Source of the DNA: Flavisolibacter ginsengisoli DSM 18119
GTDB lineage: Bacteria; Bacteroidota; Bacteroidia; Chitinophagales; Chitinophagaceae
Length of the DNA: 64,000 nt
Assembly: GCF_900129295.1 (NCBI RefSeq)
Contig: NZ_FQUU01000001.1
Span: forward strand, 248,001 to 312,000
Direction of reading: 5' to 3'
Part shown: positions 17,486-28,151 of the stretch, piece after piece
How the letters are laid out: every line of letters begins with the position of its first letter
Numbering within the stretch: the first letter of the stretch is position 1
Notes under the pieces: model-generated
Seen by the model: only the letters and a program-made list of their open reading frames with translations
Told to the model about the DNA's origin: nothing
Databases searched by the model: none
Position numbers and translations under genes: made by a program

Positions 17486-18178
17486 TTAAACTTGTTTTAA
17501 AGGTTTCTCAGAAATTGACTCTACCCGTCCATCAAGCAGGTTGATGATACGATGGCCATAGTCGGCATTTTTTTCTGAATGTGTCACCTGCACAATGGTA
17601 ACACCTTCTTCTTCATTTATTTTTTGAAAGAGATCCATGATCTCTTCACCCTGTTTGGAGTTAAGATTTCCGGTCGGCTCATCTGCCAAAAGCAGTTTGG
17701 GTTTAGCGATAAGCGCTCTTACAATACCCACCAGTTGTTGCTGACCACCGGAAAGCTGTGAAGGAAAAAGATCCTTTTTGCCTACTATATTGAATTTATC
17801 CAGCATGTCAGAGACCATTGCCTTCCTTTCAGAAGATTTCACATCCTGGTATAAAAGTGGAGTTTCAATATTCTCATAAACAGTCAATTCGTCAATAAGA
17901 TGATAAGCCTGGAAAATAAAACCAATATTCTTCTTATACAATTCGGTCCTGTGCTTTTCTCTCAGATCATATACCGCCTGGTCAAAAAACTGGTAGGAAC
18001 CCTCTGATGGCAGATCAAGCATACCTATGATATTTAAAAGGGTGGTTTTACCTGAACCTGAAGGACCCATAATCGAAACAAACTCACCTTCCGTAATTTT
18101 TATGTTAATGTCTTTCAGGATGAATGTAGGCTTTCCTCCTACATTGTACCATTTTGATATATGCTGAAGTTGTATCAT
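17486..18178 (-). CDS. MacB/LolD-type ABC ATPase 1
   Basis: A 230-residue ATP-binding subunit. The Walker A is GPSGSGKT (38-45), the Q-loop lies near FIFQAYHLIDELTVYEN (88-103), the ABC signature is LSGGQ (142-146), the Walker B with catalytic Glu is LLLADEPTGNLN (162-173), and the switch His is in VTHSEKN. Directly after the signature it reads QQLVGIVRAL instead of the usual QQRVAIARAL, so the conserved Arg is Leu149. It powers FtsX-type permeases by mechanotransmission (family knowledge). It is coupled to the TolC gene with a 2-base gap and lies 57 bases after the last permease gene. Confidence 0.93.
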   Translation of the reverse strand: MIQLQHISKWYNVGGKPTFILKDINIKITEGEFVSIMGPSGSGKTTLLNIIGMLDLPSEGSYQFFDQAVYDLREKHRTELYKKNIGFIFQAYHLIDELTVYENIETPLLYQDVKSSERKAMVSDMLDKFNIVGKKDLFPSQLSGGQQQLVGIVRALIAKPKLLLADEPTGNLNSKQGEEIMDLFQKINEEEGVTIVQVTHSEKNADYGHRIINLLDGRVESISEKPLKQV

Positions 18179-18235
18179 AACGAGGTATTATTAATATTGA
18201 TTTTTGGTTTAAAGCATATAGGTTATACATGTACG

Positions 18236-20653
18236 TTATTCGCTTCTCAGGTTTTTAACAGGATTGGATAGGGCTGCCTTGATAGATTTGTATCCCACGG
18301 TAAGCCAGGCCAGTATGATCGATGCAGCGATGGCAAGAACGAAAACTCCGGGGCCCATATTCACCCTGAATACAAAGTTATTGAGCCAGCCATTCATTAA
18401 ATAATAGGCAACCGGAACGGCTATTGCAAATGCAATAATGATGAGCAGGGTGAACTCTTTAGAAAAAAGGTAAATAATATGTGCAGCAGAAGCTCCCAAA
18501 ACTTTCCGTATACCAACTTCCTTTGTTCTTTGCACAGCCATAAAAGAAACCAGTCCATAGAGACCAAGACATGAAATAAAAATGGCTATGCCGGCAAATA
18601 TTTTGTAGAGCAAGGAAAGTTGTTGTTCCTGCCTGTAAAAATTATTGATGTTCTCGTCCATGAATGCACTGGTATAAGCGTATTCAGGGTTTACCTTATT
18701 CCATGCCTCCTGCACGGCAGCCTGTATGCGGGAAAGGTTATTCGTCTTCAGTTTGATTCCGGTAGTGCTGTAATATTTACTCCTCTCACCCAGCAATAAG
18801 GGCTGAAGGTCCTGGCGAAGCGAATTGCTTTTAAAATCTTTTACCACTCCTACAATAGTTCTCCAGGGGCTCCTGCCAGTCCGTATTTCTTTACCAATAG
18901 CAGTGGTGGGATCTTTTACGTTCAATTTGCGCAGAAGCGTTTCATTGATAACTACCTCATTCATAGTGTCGCTTTTCTCATACCATCTGCCTGCTGCCAG
19001 TTGCAACCCATAGGTCTTGATATAATCCTCATCCCCCAGTTTCATGAATATGGAGAAATCTTCATCGGGCCTGTGATCATAGGCGAAATTGCTGGCCCAG
19101 TTATTATCTGATGAAGGCACATCAGAACTGAAGCTTACAGATTGAATACCCGGGATCTGCAACAATTGCTGTTTGAATGCTGGCTGCCTGCCAACGATAA
19201 CACTATCGGCATTGCTGTTCAATACAAGGATAGCCTCCTTGTTAAAGCCGAGGTCTGCGTGCTGGACAAAATTCATTTGGCTGACTGCCACAATAGTACC
19301 GATGATCAATATTTGAGAGATAGCAAATTGCAATACAACTAATCCTCTTCTTAGAGAAATGCCACCTACAGTAGCGGATGTGATTTTGTTTTTTAAGGCC
19401 AGGGAAGGGTTGAACCTGGATACAACGAACGAAGGATAAAAACCGGAAAGTATAGTAACCACTATGGTTATTACCATAGCGAAAGCAAAAGATTGCCAGC
19501 TAAAAAGATTGATTGGCTCCTGGATAGAAGCAATGTGGTTAATATAAGGCATGCAAATCCAGGCTATGGCAAATGCCAGGGCCATGGATATTAAAACAAT
19601 GATACCCGTCTCGCCCAATACTTGCCAGAACAATTGAATACGATTACTTCCAAGCACCTTTCTTACTCCTACTTCTTTTGACCTACTCACTGCCTGCGCA
19701 GTGGATAAATTGATGAAGTTGATACAGGCCATAATGATGATAAAGATGCCGATGAGAGACAAGGTCCATAGTGTAGCCCTGCTGGTAATGTGATCTCCAA
19801 AATTATTAAAGCGGGTATCGAAATGGATATCAGATAAAGGTTGTAAGAAGTTGCTGCGAATCGAACTGCTTTTCTTGGTATAATATTTTTTACTAAAGCT
19901 TTCAAACTGTTGGCTTACAACAGCAGGCTTTACTCCTTCCGGGAGTAATACATAAATCTGGAAATTGCTGGTAGTGGCACCCCAATCAGTTGTATAGCCA
20001 TAAATACCGGGTTGCTTCTTAAATGATTCAAAAGAAGTGACAACAGCAAAAGGAAAATCCGTATTGGCCGGAGGCGTTTCAATAATTCCTGCAACACGAG
20101 AAGTAATAGAATTATCCAGCTTCAGGTATTGACCCACGGCTTCCTTCCAATTGCCAAAATATTTTTCTGCCATTTGACGCGAAAGCACAGTATTATTGGG
20201 CTCTGCCAGGACTGCTGGCGTTCCCGCCAGCCATTTATATTGGAAAACACTAAAGAATTGCGGATCTGCATAAAATATTCCTGATCCTTCAATAAACTTT
20301 TTATCCGACACCAGGTTTTCGCTGTTCCTTCCAAGCACTGTAACCTGGCTATTGTAATTAGCATATAAAGCTCCTGTTGTCAACTGGGGAAAATCTAAAC
20401 GTATGGCATCCAGTGCAGGATAAGGAATACCTGCATTGTAACCCATGTCATCAGGATATTTATCCTGGGTGACCACGCGGAATATCCTGTCATTTTCAGG
20501 CAGAAAACGGTCATAACTTTTTTCGTAACTAACCACCGTAAACAATAAAAGACAGGCAGCAATACCTATTGCCAGCCCGGTAATATTGATGGTGGTGTAA
20601 GCTTTACGCCTTACCAGGTTTCTCCATGCTATTCTTATATAATTCCTGATCAT
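18236..20653 (-). CDS. MacB/FtsX-type permease P1 (A-like)
   Basis: An 805-residue ABC permease, last of eight in the array. It has an N-terminal helix (~20-40), a MacB periplasmic domain with the A-class PLSDIHF segment, three helices, then the first FtsX box SRSKEVGVRKVLGSNR. A second half follows with its own helix and periplasmic domain, the FYRQE motif, the box RTKEVGIRKVLGAS, and the C-terminal NPVKNLRSE. The double 4-helix layout is longer than E. coli MacB-type permeases, which have one such unit. A 199-base gap separates it from P2; the other gaps in the array are 5-74 bases. Confidence 0.92.
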   Translation of the reverse strand: MIRNYIRIAWRNLVRRKAYTTINITGLAIGIAACLLLFTVVSYEKSYDRFLPENDRIFRVVTQDKYPDDMGYNAGIPYPALDAIRLDFPQLTTGALYANYNSQVTVLGRNSENLVSDKKFIEGSGIFYADPQFFSVFQYKWLAGTPAVLAEPNNTVLSRQMAEKYFGNWKEAVGQYLKLDNSITSRVAGIIETPPANTDFPFAVVTSFESFKKQPGIYGYTTDWGATTSNFQIYVLLPEGVKPAVVSQQFESFSKKYYTKKSSSIRSNFLQPLSDIHFDTRFNNFGDHITSRATLWTLSLIGIFIIIMACINFINLSTAQAVSRSKEVGVRKVLGSNRIQLFWQVLGETGIIVLISMALAFAIAWICMPYINHIASIQEPINLFSWQSFAFAMVITIVVTILSGFYPSFVVSRFNPSLALKNKITSATVGGISLRRGLVVLQFAISQILIIGTIVAVSQMNFVQHADLGFNKEAILVLNSNADSVIVGRQPAFKQQLLQIPGIQSVSFSSDVPSSDNNWASNFAYDHRPDEDFSIFMKLGDEDYIKTYGLQLAAGRWYEKSDTMNEVVINETLLRKLNVKDPTTAIGKEIRTGRSPWRTIVGVVKDFKSNSLRQDLQPLLLGERSKYYSTTGIKLKTNNLSRIQAAVQEAWNKVNPEYAYTSAFMDENINNFYRQEQQLSLLYKIFAGIAIFISCLGLYGLVSFMAVQRTKEVGIRKVLGASAAHIIYLFSKEFTLLIIIAFAIAVPVAYYLMNGWLNNFVFRVNMGPGVFVLAIAASIILAWLTVGYKSIKAALSNPVKNLRSE

Positions 20654-20659
20654 CTTTAT

Positions 20660-20821
20660 TTATTTATCAAATGGCCCGACCGAAGTATGATCCAGCCAGA
20701 AACTTAAACTAATACCAGCATTTGTATCAAAGCCGTACCAGTTTTTTTGACTATTGAAATACAATCTTTTATGCTTTCCTGGAATATATAAGTGTTCGGT
20801 TTTGATACAGTGGTTGTTCAT
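20660..20821 (-). CDS. Possible 53-residue ORF in the P2-P1 gap
   Basis: In the only long gap inside the permease array, an ATG at 20821 opens a 53-codon frame ending 6 bases before P1. It has no signal peptide, is aromatic- and Lys-rich (LYIPGKHKRLYFNSQKNWYGF) and resembles no family I know. It could be a small product handled by the system, a remnant of a lost gene, or chance. Confidence 0.25.
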   Translation of the reverse strand: MNNHCIKTEHLYIPGKHKRLYFNSQKNWYGFDTNAGISLSFWLDHTSVGPFDK

Positions 20822-20852
20822 TTTTGTATAGTTAAAGGCTGCATTCCACACC

Positions 20853-23246
20853 TTATTCTGTTCGCAAATTTTTCGTTGGGTTGGCAAGTGCTGTTCTGGA
20901 TGCCTGCAGTGAGATGAGCACAAAGCTCAATAAGGACAAAAACATTAAGGAATATATGAATGGTAACAATGTAATTGGTACTCTGTATGCATAATTATTC
21001 AGCCAATCCTGCATAATTTTCCAGGCAACAGGGATGGAAAGTAAACTACCAAAGATCATTATGGGTAAAAAGTCTTTAATAAAAAGGTAACAGATAGAAG
21101 GAATGGTGGCGCCAAGTACTTTACGTATGCCAATCTCCTTTGTTCTTTTTTGAACACTTAAGGAAACAAGGCCTACCACACCAAGGACCACAATGACCAG
21201 GGCCAGGATGGTTGCTAATTGAGATGCTTTCTTTAAGCGTATTTCTGACTGGTAAAGCCTTGCAAGAGTATCATCTATAAACCCATATTCAAATGCTGAA
21301 CCCGGAAGCAAGACTGACCATTTTTTGCGCAGCGCCTCTATAGAACCTGCCACATTTCCGGGCCTTAATTTAAAAGAAAGGAAGCGATACCGCTTATTGA
21401 GTGAAACATGTGAAATGACTGTTGGCTGTATTTTGTCCTTCATAGAGGCAGAGTGAAAATCTTTGACCACCCCAACAATGTTCATTGGAAAATTTCCCGG
21501 AAAGAATACCCTTTTTCCAATAGCTTCTTCAGGCTCCTTCCATCCGAAAGCTTTGACTGCCGATTCGTTAATCACCAGGTTAAGCGTATCCCTGTTATCC
21601 CTGAAGTACCTGCCGGTAATTATGGGTATTCCATAAGTGGCGCAATAATTTTCATCTGCTTCCATTTGCTCTGTATTGACAGCGTCTGTTGAATCCTTTC
21701 CTTCTTTATATACAGGGAGAAAACCATTATCCCACCCATTGGGTATCTGCCAGGAAAGGCTTACATGAGTTACTTGTGGCAATGAAGCAAATTCCCTGGC
21801 TATTGCCTGCATATGATTAGCGCCTGCACCTGTCCAATCCCTTGGTACCTGTGCGGTAACCACGAATGTCTTATCATAACCAAGGTCCCTGGTAAAAAAA
21901 TAAGCCACCTGGCCAGTCACGACCAGGGTTCCTGCCAATACAAGTGAGGCAGTAAAAAACTGGAATCCTAATAAACCTGTTCTTAAATATGTTTTTTCTT
22001 TTACCTGCAATTTTCCTTTGAGCGATTCAACAGCCTTAAATGCAGATAATACCAGGGAAGGATAAATACCTGCCAGGAACGCCACCAGCAATACTAATAC
22101 CAATGCTGCAACTCCAAAAGAAAAAGGTAACTCATTAAGTGAGGGAACCGGTTTTAAAAGGATACCTGATACAAATGGACGGGCTAAAGAATAAATGAAA
22201 ATAGCAATTACGGATGACAGCAGCACCATAACAAAAGATTCCACAAGAAATTGAACGATCAATTGTTTGCGGGTACCACCCATTACTTTTCTAATACCGA
22301 TCTCCCTGATTCGACTTGAAGAACGACTAATGGAAAGTGTAATAAAATTGATAAGGGCCATTGCCAATAAAAACAATGCAATAAATGAAATGGTATACAA
22401 CATCTTTTTTACCGAACCATTATCTTTTTCCAGGTAATATGTTTGTAACGGTGCAAGCCATGGTTGCATATTATTAGCTATCATTGCAGACGCGTTCTTT
22501 ACCAGCAATTGTTGCATGGGCTTTTGTAAAGCTTCCGGCGAAACACCCTCCCTTAATTGAATGTAGTCAACGATATATGGATTGTTCCAGTCTTCAAGGT
22601 TCCTTCCGAAAAAATCAATACTGGCATCTGAGACAAAGAATCCATTATCATTCTCCCTGTTCAGAAAAGTTACTGAATTTTCATTCGGGGCCTGTAAAAC
22701 ACCAGTGATCAAAAAATCATGACTGGTTCCTGTAAAACTTTGTAAGCTGAGGGTCTGGCCCACCACATCTTTTTTACCAAAGTATTTAAGCGCTTTATCT
22801 TCCCTGATCAATATAGTATATGGTTGTTCAAGGGCTGAAGATGGATCTCCATATAATAAATGAAACCCAAACATTGTAAGAAACGTACTGTCTCCAATCT
22901 GCAAGCCTTCCCGGAATACCTTATCACCTTTGGATACATTAGTTGTAACTCCATCCCAACGGTAATAATTTGCTACAAGATGAGGGTATTGCTCTTTTAG
23001 TGCTTTGGCTAATGGACCAACGGTAGTTATATCCAATCCCATATCAGGGTTGGCCCATTTGCTTTGTATGATATATTGGTTCTTGTAATCTGCCAGGTTC
23101 TTATTCACCCTGGTTTCTTTCCAGGCAAATGCCCCGATCAAAAAAGTAAAAGCAAGGCCTATAGATAAACCACCCAGATTTAATAAAGGATAGAACCAGT
23201 TTTTGGTACAATTTCTCCAGGCGATCCTGATATAATTGGTGATCAT
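20853..23246 (-). CDS. MacB/FtsX-type permease P2 (divergent, A-like)
   Basis: A 797-residue permease with the same double MacB-PCD/FtsX layout. It is the most divergent member: the first FtsX box is SSRIREIGIRKVMGGTRKQL, preceded by INFITLSISRS instead of NFMNLSTARS. The segment before helix 2 is PLQTYYLEKDNG rather than the IHL or WRLY forms of its neighbours. The second half carries the A-class LYQSE motif and RTKEIGIRKVLGAT, with C-terminus NPTKNLRTE. It starts 5 bases after the P3 stop, so it is translationally close to P3. Confidence 0.92.
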   Translation of the reverse strand: MITNYIRIAWRNCTKNWFYPLLNLGGLSIGLAFTFLIGAFAWKETRVNKNLADYKNQYIIQSKWANPDMGLDITTVGPLAKALKEQYPHLVANYYRWDGVTTNVSKGDKVFREGLQIGDSTFLTMFGFHLLYGDPSSALEQPYTILIREDKALKYFGKKDVVGQTLSLQSFTGTSHDFLITGVLQAPNENSVTFLNRENDNGFFVSDASIDFFGRNLEDWNNPYIVDYIQLREGVSPEALQKPMQQLLVKNASAMIANNMQPWLAPLQTYYLEKDNGSVKKMLYTISFIALFLLAMALINFITLSISRSSSRIREIGIRKVMGGTRKQLIVQFLVESFVMVLLSSVIAIFIYSLARPFVSGILLKPVPSLNELPFSFGVAALVLVLLVAFLAGIYPSLVLSAFKAVESLKGKLQVKEKTYLRTGLLGFQFFTASLVLAGTLVVTGQVAYFFTRDLGYDKTFVVTAQVPRDWTGAGANHMQAIAREFASLPQVTHVSLSWQIPNGWDNGFLPVYKEGKDSTDAVNTEQMEADENYCATYGIPIITGRYFRDNRDTLNLVINESAVKAFGWKEPEEAIGKRVFFPGNFPMNIVGVVKDFHSASMKDKIQPTVISHVSLNKRYRFLSFKLRPGNVAGSIEALRKKWSVLLPGSAFEYGFIDDTLARLYQSEIRLKKASQLATILALVIVVLGVVGLVSLSVQKRTKEIGIRKVLGATIPSICYLFIKDFLPIMIFGSLLSIPVAWKIMQDWLNNYAYRVPITLLPFIYSLMFLSLLSFVLISLQASRTALANPTKNLRTE

Positions 23247-23251
23247 TGTCT

Positions 23252-25672
23252 TTATTCTGTTCTTAGGTTTTTAACAGGATTGGCCATCGCTGCCTTAATA
23301 GCCTGGAAACTGATAGTGACCAACGCTATCAATAGCGCAATAGCTGCAGCTACCATAAATACCCACCAGGACATATTGGTTCTGAAGGCAAAATCTTCCA
23401 GCCAGTTATGCATGGCCCACCAGGCTAATGGAAAGGCGATACAGGCCGACAAGGCTACGAGCAACAAAAAATCCTTGGATAACAAGCCTACAATGTTACC
23501 TATCGAGGCACCCAAAACCTTGCGTATACCGATCTCCTTGATACGCTGCTCAGCCGCATAGGTAACCAATCCAAACAAGCCCAGGCAGGCAATGACTATG
23601 GCTAGTATGGCAAATGTTATGGCAACCTTTGCTACCCTTTGTTCACCCCGGTACATCTCATCAAACGAATCATCCAAAAACCTGTAGCTGAAAGGCATTC
23701 CCGGGGCCATTGACTTCCATTTTGACTGCACCTGGCTGACAAGTGCAGAGATGTTGGCAGTTTGTACTTTAAAGGAAGTGAGCCAGGGACTATTCCCCAA
23801 GACCATATATAGAGGACCTATGGATTGACGCAAAGATTCGAAATTAAAGTTTTGAACCACCCCTATGATCTCAAAAGCTAAGGGTTTATTTTCATCATTG
23901 TAGATGTAGATCTTTTTACCAACAGGCTTATCAAACGCTAGCAATTTTGCTGCAGTTTCGTTAATGATAATGGCTGAAGAATCAGATCCATACCCGGGAG
24001 AAAAATTCCTTCCCTGGACAATGTGCATACCCAGGGTGTTGAGGTAATCATAGTCAATAGCCCATCGTTGCATATTGATTCCGTTTTTAGAATCAATCAC
24101 AGGAGTTTTGCTAACCGAGTTATCATTCCTGGAAGAATTGGAAACCGGCAAGAAACCACTGATTGTTCCACTGATCACTCCCTGCATGTTCAGCACTTCA
24201 TTTTTAAAAGACCGGACATTATTACCCAGCGCACCTGTACCATTGATGATCAGAACCTGCTCTTTATTAAATCCCAACTTCTTATTTTGAATATAATTCA
24301 ATTGCCGGTAAACTATGATAGTACCTATGATAAGGATAATGGAAGTAGCAAATTGAAAAACAACAAGGGCACTTCTCAAACTGCTTTTTTTGAAACCCGT
24401 ACTTGCTGAACCTTTGAGTACCGCTATTGGTTTAAACCCCGATAAGAATAATGCCGGGTAAGCACCTGCCAGCAAACCAACAATAAACGGCAGGACAATT
24501 AAAAAAGGAAGAATTTTTTTTCCCAGTAACTCCTTAATAGAAAGAGATTTTGCGGCTACATCATTGAATAAAGGCAATACAAGGAATGCAATGCATACAG
24601 CCAGAAAGAGTGCAATTAATACCGTGACCAACGATTCGATCAAAAACTGGTAGACAAGTGTCTTCCTTTCGGTGCCAAGAACCTTTCGTATTCCCACCTC
24701 CTTGGCCCGGTTGGCAGAACGTGCCGTAGAAAGGTTCATAAAATTGATACAAGCTATGAGGAGTACAATGAAAGCTACAGCGCTGAAAACATATACATAC
24801 TGGATATTGCCATTTACAGACAATTCTGGAAACCTGTCTGAACGCAGGTGAATGTCAGTCAGCGGCATCAGGCTATACTCCAGTTTATTACCTGCTTTTT
24901 CAAATTCTTCCATGCTGTTGATCTGCATGAATTGCTTTGCCTGCGGGACCAGGTATTTAGCCACTACCGTTTTAAAATTCTTTTCAAAAGCCTTATAGTC
25001 TGATCCTTCCTTTAATACAATATAGGTTTGAAAATTATTGCTTAAGAAGTTGCCCCATTTGTAATCGGCATTATCCATGCTGAACATAAAATCAAAATGG
25101 AAGTGAGAGTTCCTGGGTATGTCTTTAATAACAGCCGTTACTTTATAAGGAATTTTATCCGCTTCGATGATCTTATTCAAAGCATGCGTGGTACCAAAAT
25201 ATTTTTGGGCAGTGGAAGCAGTGATAACCACTGTATTTGGTTCATTCAGTGCAGTCCTGGCATTGCCTTCAAGGGAAGGCAATGTAAATACATTGAAAAA
25301 AGTAGAGTCAACGTGTGCCACATTTGGCTCCTCTATAAACTGTGCACCTTTCCTGATCAGTTTTGATCCGCTGGAAGCATACATGCGTGTATATTCTTCC
25401 ACCTGCGGGTAATCTCTTTTTAATGTAGGTCCCATGGGATCACTGGCTACAGTCAGGTGAAGATCTCCCCCGCCAAACCTAATATCAGTATTTACCCTGT
25501 AGATCCTGTCCGCTTTTTCATTATATGTATCGTAGCTCAGTTCATCAACCACATATAATACAATCAATAAGCAGGTTGCCAAACCAATGGCCAGGCCAAA
25601 TATATTGATGGCTGAAAAGCTTTTGTTCTTCCAGAGGTTACGTATTGCAACCTTAAGATAGTTCCTGAGCAT
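23252..25672 (-). CDS. MacB/FtsX-type permease P3 (class A)
   Basis: An 806-residue permease. The N-terminal helix is in KNKSFSAINIFGLAIGLATC. The first periplasmic domain ends with the A-class PLTDIHLRSDRF, and the first FtsX box is ARSANRAKEVGIRKVLGTERK. The second half shows FNFESLRQ, the A-class motif MYRGE and box EQRIKEIGIRKVLGAS, and it ends NPVKNLRTE. Its length is identical to P5 and P7, with which it shares these class features. It pairs in the gene order with the class B gene P4 just upstream (gap 74 bases). Confidence 0.93.
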   Translation of the reverse strand: MLRNYLKVAIRNLWKNKSFSAINIFGLAIGLATCLLIVLYVVDELSYDTYNEKADRIYRVNTDIRFGGGDLHLTVASDPMGPTLKRDYPQVEEYTRMYASSGSKLIRKGAQFIEEPNVAHVDSTFFNVFTLPSLEGNARTALNEPNTVVITASTAQKYFGTTHALNKIIEADKIPYKVTAVIKDIPRNSHFHFDFMFSMDNADYKWGNFLSNNFQTYIVLKEGSDYKAFEKNFKTVVAKYLVPQAKQFMQINSMEEFEKAGNKLEYSLMPLTDIHLRSDRFPELSVNGNIQYVYVFSAVAFIVLLIACINFMNLSTARSANRAKEVGIRKVLGTERKTLVYQFLIESLVTVLIALFLAVCIAFLVLPLFNDVAAKSLSIKELLGKKILPFLIVLPFIVGLLAGAYPALFLSGFKPIAVLKGSASTGFKKSSLRSALVVFQFATSIILIIGTIIVYRQLNYIQNKKLGFNKEQVLIINGTGALGNNVRSFKNEVLNMQGVISGTISGFLPVSNSSRNDNSVSKTPVIDSKNGINMQRWAIDYDYLNTLGMHIVQGRNFSPGYGSDSSAIIINETAAKLLAFDKPVGKKIYIYNDENKPLAFEIIGVVQNFNFESLRQSIGPLYMVLGNSPWLTSFKVQTANISALVSQVQSKWKSMAPGMPFSYRFLDDSFDEMYRGEQRVAKVAITFAILAIVIACLGLFGLVTYAAEQRIKEIGIRKVLGASIGNIVGLLSKDFLLLVALSACIAFPLAWWAMHNWLEDFAFRTNMSWWVFMVAAAIALLIALVTISFQAIKAAMANPVKNLRTE

Positions 25673-25746
25673 AAAAAAGATTTAGTGGTTTCTAACGCTC
25701 ATGCCATGATAAAAAAATTTACAAAGGTCACAGACTATATTAAACC

Positions 25747-28101
25747 TCATTCAGATCGTAAACTGTTAACAGGATTAGCTAAGGCTGCCCTTAGTGAGTT
25801 TAGCCACACGATCACCATGGTTAAAAGCAGTACACCTGCGCAACTACCGGCAAACAACCAGATGGTGATAGTGACCCTGTATTCATAACCCTCCAGCCAG
25901 TTATGCAATATCCACCAGGTAACAGGGATGCTGATCAATGCTGCCAGCAATACCAGGTAGAGGAACTCTTTGGATATTAAAAACAATAACTGGCGAATAG
26001 AAGCCCCAAGAACCTTGCGGATACCAATTTCTTTAAATCGCTTTTCAATAGTAAATGCAGTGAGACCGGAGAGGCCAAGGCAACAAATGAATATGGCCAG
26101 GCCGGCAAATAAATTGGTAAGCTTACCAATCAAGTCTTCTGTTACAAACTTCTGGTTGAACTGCTGGTCGACAAAGCTAAAATCAAATGGATATTGTGGA
26201 TTGTATTTTTTAAAGATGGTTTCTATATGCGAAAGGGCTTGTTGTGGCTGCACACCATCTTTTAACCGTACAAGAAAAAATGCAGAGCCTCTTCTCTCCA
26301 GCAATACCATCATGGGCTTTACAGGTGCATAAGGAGATGTCATGACAATATTATCTGTAATCCCCACAACTGTATATTTCCTGTTTCCATATTGCATCTC
26401 CATACCAATTGGATCTTTTAATTGCATAATGGACACGGCTTCCTTATTCAGCAACATTACAGAAGTATCACCCGGTGTATTCATAAAGTCCCGGCCCTGT
26501 ATCATCCTGGCACCTACAGTTTTCCCAAAATCAATATCACTGCGCATTGCGCTCATGATCAGGTCTGCATTTTGTGGCTTTCCTTTCCAGTTAGGCGCAG
26601 GTGTATAGTTCCAGATATCAGTTACGGGAGAAGAGGTGCGGGTAACTGCAGATACCAATCCTGTCTGGATCAATTCATTTCTGATCACTTCTGCATTTTT
26701 ATTGGCATCGTCAGATGAAGGAATGGATATAAGATTATTGGGATTATATCCCAGGTCCCGCCCTTTTACATGCTGGATCTGCTGGTATACAAGGATAGTG
26801 GATGATATCAATAAAACGGAAATACTGAACTGCAGAACAACCAATACTTTCCGGGGGATGGATGCGTTTTTCCCTGCAAGAAAAGTTCCTTTCAACACTT
26901 TAACAGGATTAAAAGAAGACAGGTATAAGGCAGGATAGCTTCCGGCAACCAGGCCTGTAACCACAATTAACATAATGGCAAGCAAAATGAACAATGGATC
27001 CAGTATATCAAGATGGAGTTGTTTATTGATCATACTGTTGAATAGTGGCAGTAACAGGAATACTGCACCAACAGATAAGAGGAAGGCAATGAAAGAAAAG
27101 ATCATTGACTCACTGTAAAACTGTAAAAGCAATTGCTTTCTCTCAGATCCAAGCGTCTTACGAATACCAACCTCTTTAGCCCTCTTCTCAGATTTTGCTG
27201 TACTCAGATTCATGAAATTAACGCAGGCTATTAATAGAATGATAATGGCAATGACAGTAAATAATTTGACATAGGATATCATCCCTCCTGTATTGACGCC
27301 ATGTTTAAAATCACTATACAATCTCCATTTATCCATCGGATGAAGGAAATAGACAAAATTCTTTTTCTCTCCCCTGCTATTGGCTAAAACAGATATCTGT
27401 TTATTCAAGGCAGTAACATCTGTACCTGGCTGGAGCTTTATGAAAGTCTGACTGAAACAATTCACCCAATCGGTACTTGCCTGCTTTACAAAATCACTGG
27501 AGGGATTAAATGGCAAGAGTGCATTGAACTGTATGGAAGAATTAGCGGGTACATCCTCCACCACAGCACTTACGGTATAATCCGAATGATTATCGACACG
27601 CACTACTTTTCCAAGCGGGTCAGCATCTCCAAATAAAGACCTGGCAGTGGAAGCAGTTAAAATAATATCCTCCGGGTTGGCCAGGGCCCTGGCTGCTGAA
27701 CCTTTCACCACCTTCCATTGAAACACATCATTGTATTCCTGCGAAACATTCAAGGCTCTTCTTTTAATGATCGTTTCATTGTATTTTAAAATAATATCAC
27801 TGCCATAATTATCTGTAGTGGCATTTTTTACCTGTGGAAAGTTTCTTTTAAGCTCCTCTGCTAATGGAAATGGCACAGACTTATCTGTGTTTACTTCCCC
27901 ATTAAAATCTCTATTCACCATAACCTGGTAAATATCCTGGTGGTCAGGGTGAAACTTATCCCAGTTCAATTCATCCTGTACCCATAAAAGGATCAACATG
28001 GTGCAGGTCATGCCGATGGTAAGACCTGATAGGTTAGTGATGGAAAATGCTTTATTTCTCCAGATGTTTCTCCAGGCAATTTTCAAATAGCTTTTGAACA
28101 T
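25747..28101 (-). CDS. MacB/FtsX-type permease P4 (class B)
   Basis: A 784-residue permease. The class B features are the segment DKWRLYSDFKHGVNTGG before the second helix, the box SEKRAKEVGIRKTLGSERKQLLLQF, the second-half SPYAPVKPMMV, and NPQYPFDFSFVDQQFNQKF. The final FtsX box is EKRFKEIGIRKVLGAS, and the C-terminus is NPVNSLRSE. It is most like P8 by eye (both have KTLGSERKQLL). It lies between two class A genes. Confidence 0.93.
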   Translation of the reverse strand: MFKSYLKIAWRNIWRNKAFSITNLSGLTIGMTCTMLILLWVQDELNWDKFHPDHQDIYQVMVNRDFNGEVNTDKSVPFPLAEELKRNFPQVKNATTDNYGSDIILKYNETIIKRRALNVSQEYNDVFQWKVVKGSAARALANPEDIILTASTARSLFGDADPLGKVVRVDNHSDYTVSAVVEDVPANSSIQFNALLPFNPSSDFVKQASTDWVNCFSQTFIKLQPGTDVTALNKQISVLANSRGEKKNFVYFLHPMDKWRLYSDFKHGVNTGGMISYVKLFTVIAIIILLIACVNFMNLSTAKSEKRAKEVGIRKTLGSERKQLLLQFYSESMIFSFIAFLLSVGAVFLLLPLFNSMINKQLHLDILDPLFILLAIMLIVVTGLVAGSYPALYLSSFNPVKVLKGTFLAGKNASIPRKVLVVLQFSISVLLISSTILVYQQIQHVKGRDLGYNPNNLISIPSSDDANKNAEVIRNELIQTGLVSAVTRTSSPVTDIWNYTPAPNWKGKPQNADLIMSAMRSDIDFGKTVGARMIQGRDFMNTPGDTSVMLLNKEAVSIMQLKDPIGMEMQYGNRKYTVVGITDNIVMTSPYAPVKPMMVLLERRGSAFFLVRLKDGVQPQQALSHIETIFKKYNPQYPFDFSFVDQQFNQKFVTEDLIGKLTNLFAGLAIFICCLGLSGLTAFTIEKRFKEIGIRKVLGASIRQLLFLISKEFLYLVLLAALISIPVTWWILHNWLEGYEYRVTITIWLFAGSCAGVLLLTMVIVWLNSLRAALANPVNSLRSE

Positions 28102-28151
28102 ATCTTCTGATTTAACCAGTTAACAATATTTATACTTGTTGCCATTATATC

